This document shows positions 29,557-37,409 of a stretch of 37,409 nucleotides of DNA, one piece after another. The position numbers were made by a program, and so were the translations under genes. Below the pieces are notes generated by a model. It had not been told where the DNA came from. It worked only from the letters and a program-made list of their open reading frames with translations, and did no database searches. Within the stretch, counting starts at the first letter, position 1; the number at the start of each line of letters is the position of its first letter. The DNA comes from Bacteroidales bacterium (GTDB taxonomy: Bacteria > Bacteroidota > Bacteroidia > Bacteroidales > F082). Where the stretch lies: the NCBI GenBank assembly GCA_016290215.1, contig JAEETH010000031.1:1-37409 (forward strand), in the 5' to 3' direction.

Positions 29557-32184
29557 TTATTCAACAATCACTTTCTTCATCACCGTACCCTCTTTTCCAG
29601 TGACCACAAAGAAATACATGCCACCGGCATGATGTTGTAATTCGTAGGGTATTATGGAGTCTTTCGAGTCATTGTTGGTTTGGAAATGGTCTATCATGCC
29701 GCCTTTCATGTCATACACTTTAACATCGATTTTTCCCATGAAGTGTTCAAAAGAGAGCATCATCTGCCCGTTATTGGGATTGGGTATCACACTGAAATCC
29801 GCTTTGTTCTCTTCTTGCTCATCAACGCCATAGAACGAGCACAACAGCCAATAGCGCTGCTCAATGCCCTCTTCGGGGGCGCAACGGTTGAACACATGAG
29901 CCGTCAACCAAACGGTATCCTCAACATGATTGAGCACAAACACTTTACAGTACTTGCCTTGGTCGCCAGAAGGCTCAAGCACCCATTCCAACGGTTCGTC
30001 AAAACTCCATGTGACCGTGTCCCATTCGCAAAGCGGGTTGTTATCCCAAAGATGGAAATCGTAGGTATTAATCTGAAATTCTGAAGCTGTAATGACCCAA
30101 TGAGGGGCAGGATTGTCCCAATCCACCGGATAGATGGGAGACGGAGTCGGCGTATAGTCGAAATATACATGTATGGTAACGATGCTGTCACAATCCATCT
30201 GATTCTTGTACGTCCTATGGTAGGTGCCCGATGCGGTGTAGACATTATCTGCCGGAGCATAGGTATCGGTAGTAGTGTATTCATGGCCCTTCGGATCCCA
30301 GAAATAGCCGTCACAACTTTCATCGTACGGGACGGTGAACTCATTCGTCTCGTAGTTGCTAATCTCAAGATGCAGGACAAAGGTGCTGTCACATTCCTTG
30401 TCTCCAAAGGCATTATGATAGGTCTTCTCGATTCGATCTTGGCTGGTGTAATAGGTCTGCCCTGTAATAGGCCAATAATAGCTGTCGCAGGCCACCTTAG
30501 TTTCCTCGTGCAAGTATTCCTCATGGAACTTGAGGTCCAGTCTGTACTTTATGGGACAGCCACCTTGCGGATCGTCAAGGACGATTTCGTCGATGGCATT
30601 CTCGTGATAAGTGATTCCATTCTTGTCCCAAGTCCAGCTGGGTGTGGTTCCATGTTCGTAACACTCAAACTGATACTGCACCGGAGGCATCTGATATTCA
30701 CCCACCGAAAGCACAAATCTCTCCACTTTCAGGCAACCATGGTTGTCGACTGTGTCAAAATAAGCCGTCTGACCATCTTGATTATATATCGTGCCATGGA
30801 AATTATAGGTTTCTCCTTCACAAATACTCGGATCGATAAGCGTGGTGTCGTTGGCGGGATACACGGTCAGATTAAGTCTGACAATGCTGTCGCAGCCGTG
30901 GCTACTATGGTCAACATACATCTCTTGACACGATTGGCTATAGGATGTGCCATAAAACAGATAACTCTCACCATAACAAATGTTTTCGGTGATGAGGGTT
31001 TCATCATAAATGGGCCAATTATCAAAATGCAGGTATAAGGTCTTGTCGCAGCCAAACTCGGTTTGAAGATGGTGTTCGTAAACACCTGGCGTGCTCACCT
31101 GTTGGCCATAAAAATCAAATGTGCTGTTGGCGCAAATGGTCTCATAGGTATCCTCCACTTCATTGGGATGAACGACAATCGTAACACTGACATCCTGGGA
31201 ACTATAATCATCGCTGATATGGCAAGTGTAAGTGGTGGTGCCCACTTCAGGCGTGGCCATTGGATGCTGTGAAGTTGGGTTGTCAAGGGTGTTGGCGGGA
31301 GTCCAATTGAACCTATAGTTGCCCACGCCGCCCGAAGGCAAAGCATGGAGCATGGTATATCCACCTTCGCAAAGCTCGGTGTTGTCGGCAGTAGCCATCG
31401 CCGTCATACTCCCCACCGTTATCGTACATTCAGGAGCGCCCAACAAAACGAGTTCGCAAAACGAGATGTCGTCAAGGCCAAAGTCATTACCGCTACCCAC
31501 CGTGTTCTGATTCAGTATGGTGATGGTAGCCGAAGTGGAGGTACCACTATACCAAAGCTCATAGAACTGAAGCCATTCGCCCGTAAAAGAAGGTGCAGAG
31601 AACACTTCGCCTATTTGACTGCCATTGATGCTAAACTGAAGGCGGGCCGCATCGCCAGCCGGGCTAACAGTGCATACCCATGTCGAAAAAGCATAGTAGG
31701 TATCAGGCGAAACGGTAATTTGTTCCGTCCAGATGTTTGTATTTGGGCTCGTAGCACCATTGATTACCATAAAATTACCCGTCCCTCCGTGACCTGTTCC
31801 CACAAAATCTGGGTGAAAATCTCCAGCATAGTCTCCTACGCTATATGTACTTTCAGGATAAAGGTTGGTGGAATAGGTATATGCTGAGGTGAAACCTACA
31901 TTGCCTTGTTCGAAATCTCCGTTGAACACGCTTTCGGGACCAGGGCCATAGCCTGAACAAGTATAGGTCGTCGTGACCATGGGTGTAGCCACGGTAACCG
32001 GGCCATCCGTCGTGGATAGTCCCGTAGCAGGAGACCAAACATAATATAAAGCTCCCGAAGCCGTAAGCGTCACTGACTCACCTGGCTCAATGACAGCAGA
32101 CGGCGGTGTTATCACCACTGGTTGCGCCATAGCCCCAAAAGCCAAAAGCGACAATAATGTTATTAGAACAAGTCTATTTCTCAT
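29557..32184 (-). CDS. Large T9SS surface protein with Cys-paired repeats (875 aa)
   Basis: The product has a Sec signal (residues 1-21, ending GAMAQ), an Ig-like unit (about 22-80: SAVIEPGESVTLTASG), a carbohydrate-binding-like domain (about 85-245: NGDFEQG... GGTGNFMVINGA... WVCTVSPAGDAARLQFSING... GLDDISF) and a second Ig-like unit. Then come about six repeats of the form 'ICxGExYxFxGxxY...GCDSIVxLxLxV', each with one Cys near the start and one in the GCDS part. The last about 75 residues are a T9SS type A sorting domain (FSVIPNPNNGQ... VYDMKGG... GGMYFFVVT...). It is a probable cell-surface adhesin or scaffold. ATG 32184 gives the signal peptide; the longer frame upstream would include the promoter (32206-32213). 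Confidence 0.85.
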   Translation of the reverse strand: MRNRLVLITLLSLLAFGAMAQPVVITPPSAVIEPGESVTLTASGALYYVWSPATGLSTTDGPVTVATPMVTTTYTCSGYGPGPESVFNGDFEQGNVGFTSAYTYSTNLYPESTYSVGDYAGDFHPDFVGTGHGGTGNFMVINGATSPNTNIWTEQITVSPDTYYAFSTWVCTVSPAGDAARLQFSINGSQIGEVFSAPSFTGEWLQFYELWYSGTSTSATITILNQNTVGSGNDFGLDDISFCELVLLGAPECTITVGSMTAMATADNTELCEGGYTMLHALPSGGVGNYRFNWTPANTLDNPTSQHPMATPEVGTTTYTCHISDDYSSQDVSVTIVVHPNEVEDTYETICANSTFDFYGQQVSTPGVYEHHLQTEFGCDKTLYLHFDNWPIYDETLITENICYGESYLFYGTSYSQSCQEMYVDHSSHGCDSIVRLNLTVYPANDTTLIDPSICEGETYNFHGTIYNQDGQTAYFDTVDNHGCLKVERFVLSVGEYQMPPVQYQFECYEHGTTPSWTWDKNGITYHENAIDEIVLDDPQGGCPIKYRLDLKFHEEYLHEETKVACDSYYWPITGQTYYTSQDRIEKTYHNAFGDKECDSTFVLHLEISNYETNEFTVPYDESCDGYFWDPKGHEYTTTDTYAPADNVYTASGTYHRTYKNQMDCDSIVTIHVYFDYTPTPSPIYPVDWDNPAPHWVITASEFQINTYDFHLWDNNPLCEWDTVTWSFDEPLEWVLEPSGDQGKYCKVFVLNHVEDTVWLTAHVFNRCAPEEGIEQRYWLLCSFYGVDEQEENKADFSVIPNPNNGQMMLSFEHFMGKIDVKVYDMKGGMIDHFQTNNDSKDSIIPYELQHHAGGMYFFVVTGKEGTVMKKVIVE

Positions 32185-32205
32185 AAACCGACAATTTGTC
32201 GGGCG

Positions 32206-32213
32206 CAAATTTA
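32206..32213 (-). promoter_or_regulatory. -7 box (TAAATTTG) for the 875-aa T9SS protein
   Basis: Minus strand TAAATTTGC fits TAnnTTTG, with a TTG 16 bases upstream, slightly short. It lies 21 bases ahead of the ATG and shows that the gene is transcribed on its own. Confidence 0.6.
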
Positions 32214-32263
32214 GAAAATAATGTGATTGCAACGCATTTTCCCCTTAAAAAAATATGAGAAAA

Positions 32264-35200
32264 TTAACGGCAAAGCACCACGCGCTGCTTAACCACGCCT
32301 TTATCTGTCTTTACTTCAAGCAGATAAACCGATGGTTTATAACTATTGAGATTGAGCACAACACTATCCGAATGACCGCCCTCGTAGGTCTCAAGCACCT
32401 GCCCCATCATGTCTACCAATCGAATGTTTTCGATGCCTTCTGCCTCAATAGTTAGGGTTCCCTTGGTCGGATTGGGATAGACCTGCACTCCGAATGATGC
32501 CTGTTCCTCAACACCAAAATAATCGGCATAAATCTCGAAAGTGCGCTCCATCAGCCCACAATCCTCGGCCACGAAACTCGCCTTCAATGTATTTGTCCCA
32601 GGTGTAATCACTTTGATAAGGCAATAATTGTCTTCAGCTTCAACAATTCGCCATTCATCGTTTGACAAGGTCCAAGTGACCTCTCCGGCCACACCAACCG
32701 TATCCAATTCGTAACGATACACGCCACTGACCAAGTTGGACGCAACAAATACATTAGGGCTGCCTATTATCACACCAATGGCATCCGAATCCTTGATGTC
32801 GAGCCTGATAATCTGAACAATCGAGTCGCAACCTGCCTGCGATTGCAAAGTATCCGAATAAATATAAGTGATACCCGGCTGATCGTAGATAACTCCATCA
32901 TATTCATAGTAATCGCATGCTTGGACATCTTCCGTTAAAGTCATCGCCTCGTTCAGCCCAACATGCAAAACCACCGTACTATCGCAACCTTGCATGGTCT
33001 GGAAAAGATGGCTGTAGGTCATCCCATCCGCATCACAATGATGCTCATACCATTGGAAAGGCTCACACGCTAAGGTGTCGAACTCATACAGCAGCTCCTC
33101 AGAAAGGCTAAAATGAACCGTCACAAGGCTGTCGCAGCCATACACTGACTGGAACAGATGCTGATAGTCCCCTTCTGTTTCGCAATAGTGTTCCTGCCAC
33201 CAAATGGGCTTGCAGGCCACAATGTTAGTATCCGTGGCAACGGGAGCAATAATGTGCAACTGATAAGCTACAATGCTGTCGCATCGCGTAACCGATGTCA
33301 ACAAAGAATCATACACAATGGCATCCTCATAATAAGGAACGCCATGCCAAACGAAGCCGCTACATTCAGTCATGGAACCGCCCTCCACCAAGGTATCGTT
33401 CCCCAAAGTAAGGTTGAGGTAATACCAAGTATCGCACTCGTCTTCATTCGTTGCAGCCACGAACACCGAATCCCTAACACTTTGGGTATAAACCTGATTG
33501 GGGTTCATTTCCCAAACGTAAGAGCCACAAGAGGTTCTGTCATGCGTAAAGGTGGAGTACGCACCAAAATCGAGTTGCAGGTTCACGATGCTGTCGCAAC
33601 CTGTCGCATTGCTCAACGTCACCGTTGCATATTGCGTCTCCGACGAATGATAGAAGGTCATTCCTTGCCAAGTATACGACTCATGGCAAGAGGTGATGCG
33701 CTCGGTCACTTCATCGCTGTGATTAATGACAACCGGCTGATGGATCACATGATAACACGGGTCGTATGTTTCAAAGTCAATCGTTTGGCTTTCAGTGATA
33801 ACCTCGCCCGTAGGCAAAACATAGGCATCGCATTCCGTGATGGTTTCAAGCCATTCCTCAGCTTCGGCAATCACTGTTATTCGGACTGGGCCAACGATGT
33901 CATCGCCACAGGCATTATGCGCCAAAAAACGCAGCCAATTGCCATCATAACTTGCTTGCATGGTCATCGATGAAGAGATGGCGGTGTAATCGCCATTCTC
34001 AGTCGAAGACATTTGCCATTGTGCAAGACGTTCACTCTCATTCTCGTTGTTCCAAGTCACATTCACCTCGGGCAAGTCAAGCGTTTGGCCCTCACACACC
34101 TGCAATGCGGAAAGCTGCCCATGAGCCACCGGCGCATCTTCGACATGGAAGGAAACGACATTGCTGTAGTCTTCATCGCAGCCATTGACGACGGCGAAAC
34201 GGACATAATAAGTGCCATAATTCCAGTTAGTTGAATTGGGGTTGAACGCAGTGAAAGGCCCACCTGACGAAGTGGCATATTCCCAATGGGCATCTCCCCC
34301 ATCAACATGATTCATCTCGTACTGAGGGGCTGTAACATTCAATGTACTGCCCGCACAAATGGTGGCTGGAGCCGATATGCTACCCAAAACCACGGGGGCA
34401 TTGTTGACGGTCAGGCTAAGGGTATAGATGCTGTCGCAAACTAAAGGATTGCCGCTTTCAACCGTGTATTCGTATGTGCCAGAGTCGGTATAGGTCTGCC
34501 CGTTTTTATTCCATGTAAACGCGCCACAACTCGAATAGGTTTGCGTCTCCGTATAAGCATTGCTCAAAACGAAATGCAGATGCGCAGCAATATCGCATCC
34601 GTCAGGCGACTGGATTGTAGTCTGGAAGTCGTCAGAATGGTTGCAGGTCACACCATTCCAAACGTAAGTGTCGCAAGCCGAAATGGTGTCAAAAACAGGC
34701 TCAGTAGAATAAACCGTTATTTGGACAGGGTCTCCGTATGTCTCGCCACAATCATTCTCAGCAAAATAGCGAATCCAATAGCCATTATTGTCAAATGACA
34801 CGTTGTTATTGTTGAAGTCAGAATAGTCTCCCGTTTGTGTGGCCGCGATTTGCCAGCCTTGGTTGAGGATGGTCGCTCCATGGTTTTGCACAGTAGGTGT
34901 CGTCAAACCAAAGCTACCGCCGGCACAAATGGCTTCGGGAGCAGCAATAGCCGCTATCTCAGGGACTTCACTGACATGAATTTGAACGACATTGCTAAAA
35001 TCGTCGCCACATTCATTACTGACCTTATAATGCAGATACCAGTCGTTATAGGAAGTAGAAACATTCTGAATGTCAAAAGGTTGATAGGTTCCGTTTTGCG
35101 TTTGGCAGATTTCCCATTCACCCGTACCATCGCCGCTAAAGCCAGGTGCCGACACATTCAAGTCTTCGCCATCGCAAATCATGGGCGGAGCTTGCAACGT

Positions 35201-36622
35201 CCCCGTGACCTCGGGTGCAACATTCACCACTAACTGTCGCGCGGGGGCACTAAAGACCTCACCACAGCCATTCTCAATCCTATAGCGGATATACCAACCA
35301 TCATACGATGCAGGTATATTGTTTAGACTGAAATCATTGTAATTTCCCGACTCTGTGGGCGAGGCAACCCAGCCTTGGCTTAAAACCTCCGATCCCACAG
35401 CCGAAAAAGCGGGAGGTGTCAAAGTCAAGCTTGCACCAGCACAAATGGGTAGAACCTGTGGGGTCGCTTCCGTAAAGTCAGGTTCAACCGCCACGGTAAT
35501 CTGAACCGCATTGCTATGGCCTTCGCCGCAACCATTGGCAGCCGAATAGCGCACCCACCAACCGTTCATCGAGGCGGGAATGGAACTCGGGTCAAAGCTG
35601 ACGAAAGTACCATTTTGCGTTTGGCATTTCGTCCAGTTTCCCGAAACATCAGGGCTCACAGAAGGCGTCTGAATGCCCAAACTCTCGCCTACGCAAATCA
35701 CATCAGGTGCAACGATGTTCCCCACATCCGGTGTTCTGTTCAAGTTGACATACACCCAAGCCTCGGAAGAGACTCCATGGGTCGACACGCGATACTTTAT
35801 CTGATCGGTAGTATAGTTACCTCCAGTGAAGGTGTATCGAATCCTGTTATTGGGCAGCACTTCATATTCCCCATGCAATGGGCCAGTCACAATTTCGACC
35901 ACGGCATCGTTGGCATTGGGTGTGATAACATCATTCGCCAACACATCAATATCCACCGAAACATCCTGACAGACAGAAATGTCGGTATCGTTGTTGGCTG
36001 CCACGCTGTAGGTTACATTGGAAACAAAAGACATCCCGTCCAAGGCATAGTCGTCGCCCAAGCCGGAATTACCCGTAAACATATCGTAGATTTCAATCAC
36101 TGCCTGCGTTGCGTTTTGGCTGTTCCACGACAGTGTCCATTCATGCCAATCGTTATTCGTTGGCAATTGATTCACGCCGCCCACATTCGCCCCATTGATT
36201 TTCAGCTGCAACTTCGCTGGTTGAATTTGTCCATTAATTAGCAAATTGAGGTTAGCTACACGACAAGAAAACGTATAGTTTGTGTTGGTCGTCACTTCAA
36301 TAGGTTGCTGTGTGGTCCAAACGATTTTGGTAGGATTGGTGTTGCCGCCAAAGCCGTTCACAATCATGAACCTACCCGATGAATTGGCTGGCTGGGGCCA
36401 TCCTTGTCCACCGCCATGGTTTTCAGTCGTATTATCAATGGCATATTGGCCAGCACCAACGCCATTGGGGCCAAAAATACGCTCATATTCAGAGGTATAG
36501 CCGCCAGAAGTCTCAAATTCACCGTTGGGAATAAGGTTCTGAGCGAACAATGGTGATGCCGAAAGCATCAAAAACAACAATAAAATGTTGATTATCCGAT
36601 GTCTCCGATTTGATATGTCCAT
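32264..36622 (-). CDS. Giant T9SS surface protein with two tandem module types (1452 aa)
   Basis: Signal peptide 1-28 (ending SPLFAQ). A carbohydrate-binding-like domain (about 29-200: PNGEFETSG... WTTQQPIEV... LGDDYALDGMSF) related to that of the 875-aa neighbour. Then a cadherin-like 'VDIDVLANDV' unit (about 215-300), followed by six type A repeats of the form ICAGxSLxLTxP...GWxxxxTQxGxYxxF...WYIRYxxENxCGExxSNxVQITV. Type B repeats follow, of the form CxxYxWxGxxY...GCDSIVxLxL (about nine, mostly in the last third, the same module as in the neighbour). It ends with a T9SS type A sorting domain (VQVYPNPTKGTLTIEA... LVDMMGQVLE... SVYLLEVKTDKGVVKQRVVLCR). It is likely to be anchored at the cell surface. 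ATG 36622 follows a TATTTTTG box (36652-36659) which a longer version would contain. Confidence 0.88.
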   Translation of the reverse strand: MDISNRRHRIINILLLFLMLSASPLFAQNLIPNGEFETSGGYTSEYERIFGPNGVGAGQYAIDNTTENHGGGQGWPQPANSSGRFMIVNGFGGNTNPTKIVWTTQQPIEVTTNTNYTFSCRVANLNLLINGQIQPAKLQLKINGANVGGVNQLPTNNDWHEWTLSWNSQNATQAVIEIYDMFTGNSGLGDDYALDGMSFVSNVTYSVAANNDTDISVCQDVSVDIDVLANDVITPNANDAVVEIVTGPLHGEYEVLPNNRIRYTFTGGNYTTDQIKYRVSTHGVSSEAWVYVNLNRTPDVGNIVAPDVICVGESLGIQTPSVSPDVSGNWTKCQTQNGTFVSFDPSSIPASMNGWWVRYSAANGCGEGHSNAVQITVAVEPDFTEATPQVLPICAGASLTLTPPAFSAVGSEVLSQGWVASPTESGNYNDFSLNNIPASYDGWYIRYRIENGCGEVFSAPARQLVVNVAPEVTGTLQAPPMICDGEDLNVSAPGFSGDGTGEWEICQTQNGTYQPFDIQNVSTSYNDWYLHYKVSNECGDDFSNVVQIHVSEVPEIAAIAAPEAICAGGSFGLTTPTVQNHGATILNQGWQIAATQTGDYSDFNNNNVSFDNNGYWIRYFAENDCGETYGDPVQITVYSTEPVFDTISACDTYVWNGVTCNHSDDFQTTIQSPDGCDIAAHLHFVLSNAYTETQTYSSCGAFTWNKNGQTYTDSGTYEYTVESGNPLVCDSIYTLSLTVNNAPVVLGSISAPATICAGSTLNVTAPQYEMNHVDGGDAHWEYATSSGGPFTAFNPNSTNWNYGTYYVRFAVVNGCDEDYSNVVSFHVEDAPVAHGQLSALQVCEGQTLDLPEVNVTWNNENESERLAQWQMSSTENGDYTAISSSMTMQASYDGNWLRFLAHNACGDDIVGPVRITVIAEAEEWLETITECDAYVLPTGEVITESQTIDFETYDPCYHVIHQPVVINHSDEVTERITSCHESYTWQGMTFYHSSETQYATVTLSNATGCDSIVNLQLDFGAYSTFTHDRTSCGSYVWEMNPNQVYTQSVRDSVFVAATNEDECDTWYYLNLTLGNDTLVEGGSMTECSGFVWHGVPYYEDAIVYDSLLTSVTRCDSIVAYQLHIIAPVATDTNIVACKPIWWQEHYCETEGDYQHLFQSVYGCDSLVTVHFSLSEELLYEFDTLACEPFQWYEHHCDADGMTYSHLFQTMQGCDSTVVLHVGLNEAMTLTEDVQACDYYEYDGVIYDQPGITYIYSDTLQSQAGCDSIVQIIRLDIKDSDAIGVIIGSPNVFVASNLVSGVYRYELDTVGVAGEVTWTLSNDEWRIVEAEDNYCLIKVITPGTNTLKASFVAEDCGLMERTFEIYADYFGVEEQASFGVQVYPNPTKGTLTIEAEGIENIRLVDMMGQVLETYEGGHSDSVVLNLNSYKPSVYLLEVKTDKGVVKQRVVLCR

Positions 36623-36651
36623 AATACTTGAAATTGCTGTTTTTACAAACG

Positions 36652-36659
36652 CAAAAATA
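36652..36659 (-). promoter_or_regulatory. -7 box (TATTTTTG) for the 1452-aa T9SS protein
   Basis: Minus strand TATTTTTGC, 29 bases ahead of the ATG. The nearest TTTG is only 14 bases upstream, so the -33 is uncertain. Confidence 0.55.
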
Positions 36660-36694
36660 GACAAAAAACGTACCAAACCGAGAAAAAAATTCAT

Positions 36695-37159
36695 TTACAG
36701 CGGTTTCCCGTCCAAAACGGCCTCTAATAATGTGTCGTTTTCATAGGTCAGTTTCAACGAGAAGAAAGGTCTGTGCTCCTCAATGAGGCGAAGGAAAATC
36801 TTGTCGCCTTCCCATGCAGGGAGCTCCAAAAGACGTTGTTTTTCTATCCATTCCAAATCGCCTTCGTTGCAAGTGATTTGTTCACCCGTCCATTCGGTGC
36901 AGACAAAGATGTGCATCTGCTCGGCAGGCCAGATATTGTGCACGAAAGTGACGATGCCACAATAGCGCCATTGGGTCACGGTGAAGCCTGTCTCTTCCCA
37001 TATTTCGCGCCTCATACAATCTTCGGGGCTCTCCCCTTCCTCGAACTTACCGCCCACGCCAATCCATTTGTCGTGGTTCTCGTCGTTTTCCTTCTTGGTG
37101 CGGTGCAGCATAAGGTATTGGCCGCCGCGCTCTAAGTAACATTGAGTGGTTTGTTTCAT
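36695..37159 (-). CDS. MutT-type Nudix hydrolase
   Basis: The 154-aa product carries a complete Nudix box GKFEEGESPEDCMRREIWEE followed by TGF (residues 37-59), matching Gx5Ex7REUxEExGU with every key residue. The N-terminal strand pattern (QCYLERGGQYLMLHRTKKEN) and the KWIGVGGK lead-in fit the 8-oxo-dGTP diphosphatase (MutT) branch, which removes oxidised dGTP; the exact substrate cannot be read from sequence. The -7 box TATTTTTG (37164-37171) ends only 4 bases before the ATG, so the mRNA is probably leaderless. A triple TACGTA palindrome cluster overlaps the expected -33 position. The gene is separated from gdhA by a terminator. Confidence 0.9.
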   Translation of the reverse strand: MKQTTQCYLERGGQYLMLHRTKKENDENHDKWIGVGGKFEEGESPEDCMRREIWEETGFTVTQWRYCGIVTFVHNIWPAEQMHIFVCTEWTGEQITCNEGDLEWIEKQRLLELPAWEGDKIFLRLIEEHRPFFSLKLTYENDTLLEAVLDGKPL

Positions 37160-37163
37160 AGTT

Positions 37164-37171
37164 CAAAAATA
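37164..37171 (-). promoter_or_regulatory. -7 box (TATTTTTG) abutting the Nudix start codon
   Basis: Minus strand TATTTTTGAACTATG: only four bases separate the box from the start codon. No -33 TTG is visible at the expected position, which is occupied by the palindrome cluster. Confidence 0.6.
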
Positions 37172-37182
37172 CAACTTTTTTC

Positions 37183-37223
37183 AAATATTACGTATTTTAC
37201 GTAACGGATTTTACGTAATATTT
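37183..37223. promoter_or_regulatory. TACGTA palindrome cluster, possible operator
   Basis: AAATATTACGTA (37183-37194) is the exact reverse complement of TACGTAATATTT (37212-37223), and a third TACGTA sits in the loop (37198-37203). It lies upstream of the Nudix -7 box where -33 contacts would be made, so a regulator may bind here. Confidence 0.55.
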
Positions 37224-37230
37224 TGGAAAA

Positions 37231-37284
37231 AGCATAAAAAAGCAAGGCGGCCAAACCTGACCGCCTTGCAAAAACCTTTTTTGC
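37231..37284. terminator. Terminator after gdhA
   Basis: GCAAGGCGG (37242-37250) pairs with CCGCCTTGC (37261-37269). The minus strand continues into a T-rich run (TTTTTTATGC), and the plus strand into AAAAACCTTTTTT. It ends the gdhA transcript. Confidence 0.88.
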
Positions 37285-37291
37285 TCTGGAA

Positions 37292-37409
37292 TTAGATGAT
37301 ACCTTGAGCCATCATGGCGTGGGCAACACGCATGAAGCCAGCGATGTTAGCACCCTTCACATAGTTGATGGTGCCATCGGCTTGCTTACCGTATTTCACG
37401 CACTGATCG
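37292..37409 (-). CDS. gdhA: Glutamate dehydrogenase, C-terminal fragment
   Basis: The minus strand encodes 38 residues from the window edge to a TAA (37292-37294). The stretch YVKGANIAGFMRVAHAMMAQG matches the highly conserved C-terminus of hexameric glutamate dehydrogenase, which interconverts 2-oxoglutarate plus ammonia and glutamate. The remainder lies outside the window, so the coenzyme preference cannot be read. A terminator follows the stop codon. Confidence 0.9.
   Translation of the reverse strand, partial: DQCVKYGKQADGTINYVKGANIAGFMRVAHAMMAQGII

Overview
This window is a chromosomal segment of a member of the Bacteroidota, most likely order Bacteroidales. The evidence is the TAnnTTTG -7 promoter boxes in front of many genes, type IX secretion (T9SS) C-terminal sorting domains on three secreted proteins, Bacteroidetes-type families (BT_3928-like DoxX protein, DUF1599, BatA/vWA protein, porin-like OMP, WG-repeat lipoprotein) and gene neighbourhoods I remember from Bacteroides. 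No rRNA, tRNA, CRISPR array, transposase or phage structural gene was seen.

Layout. (1) 1-3578: the tail of a plus-strand gene, then an AT-rich pair of minus-strand lipoprotein genes (a 9-copy WG-repeat protein with a C-terminal SH3-like domain, and a 205-aa partner), then a 602-base gene-free stretch with a large stem-loop. A near-identical 22-base direct repeat (119-140 and 3462-3483) brackets the pair. (2) 3579-5095: a small T9SS cargo and a Met-rich exported protein, closed by a 36-base perfect palindrome terminator shared with dnaN. (3) 5116-12624, minus strand: tpiA-prmA-(1552-aa exported protein of unknown function), then dnaN. (4) 12807-13445, plus strand: an orphan kinase-like gene set into a run of minus-strand genes. 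(5) 13455-17217, minus strand: acyl-ACP thioesterase, a lone OppB/DppB-type permease, a DoxX/BT_3928-type membrane protein, DUF1599. (6) 17218-17426: a short divergent control region packed with inverted repeats. (7) 17427-19045, plus strand: folP-dacA, overlapping by 4 bases. (8) 19190-22749, minus strand: topoisomerase IV/gyrase subunit A plus a lipoprotein, overlapping by 4 bases. (9) 22930-25863, plus strand: a two-half M16 zinc-peptidase lipoprotein. (10) 25945-29514, minus strand: BatA/vWA membrane protein, outer-membrane beta-barrel, lipoprotein. (11) 29557-36622, minus strand: two related giant T9SS surface proteins built from two kinds of tandem module. (12) 36695-37409, minus strand: MutT-type Nudix hydrolase and the 3' end of glutamate dehydrogenase.

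How it fits together: most of the window is core metabolism and replication (clamp, topoisomerase, L11 methylation, glycolysis, folate, c-di-AMP, fatty-acid release) interleaved with cell-surface genes. The parts most worth a second look are the orphan kinase-like protein, whose catalytic-residue spacing equals that of true protein kinases; the nested palindromes between DUF1599 and folP; short repeat families that supply stop or start codons to neighbouring genes; and the paired modular T9SS proteins. No complete, clearly new multi-gene system could be demonstrated from sequence reading alone.
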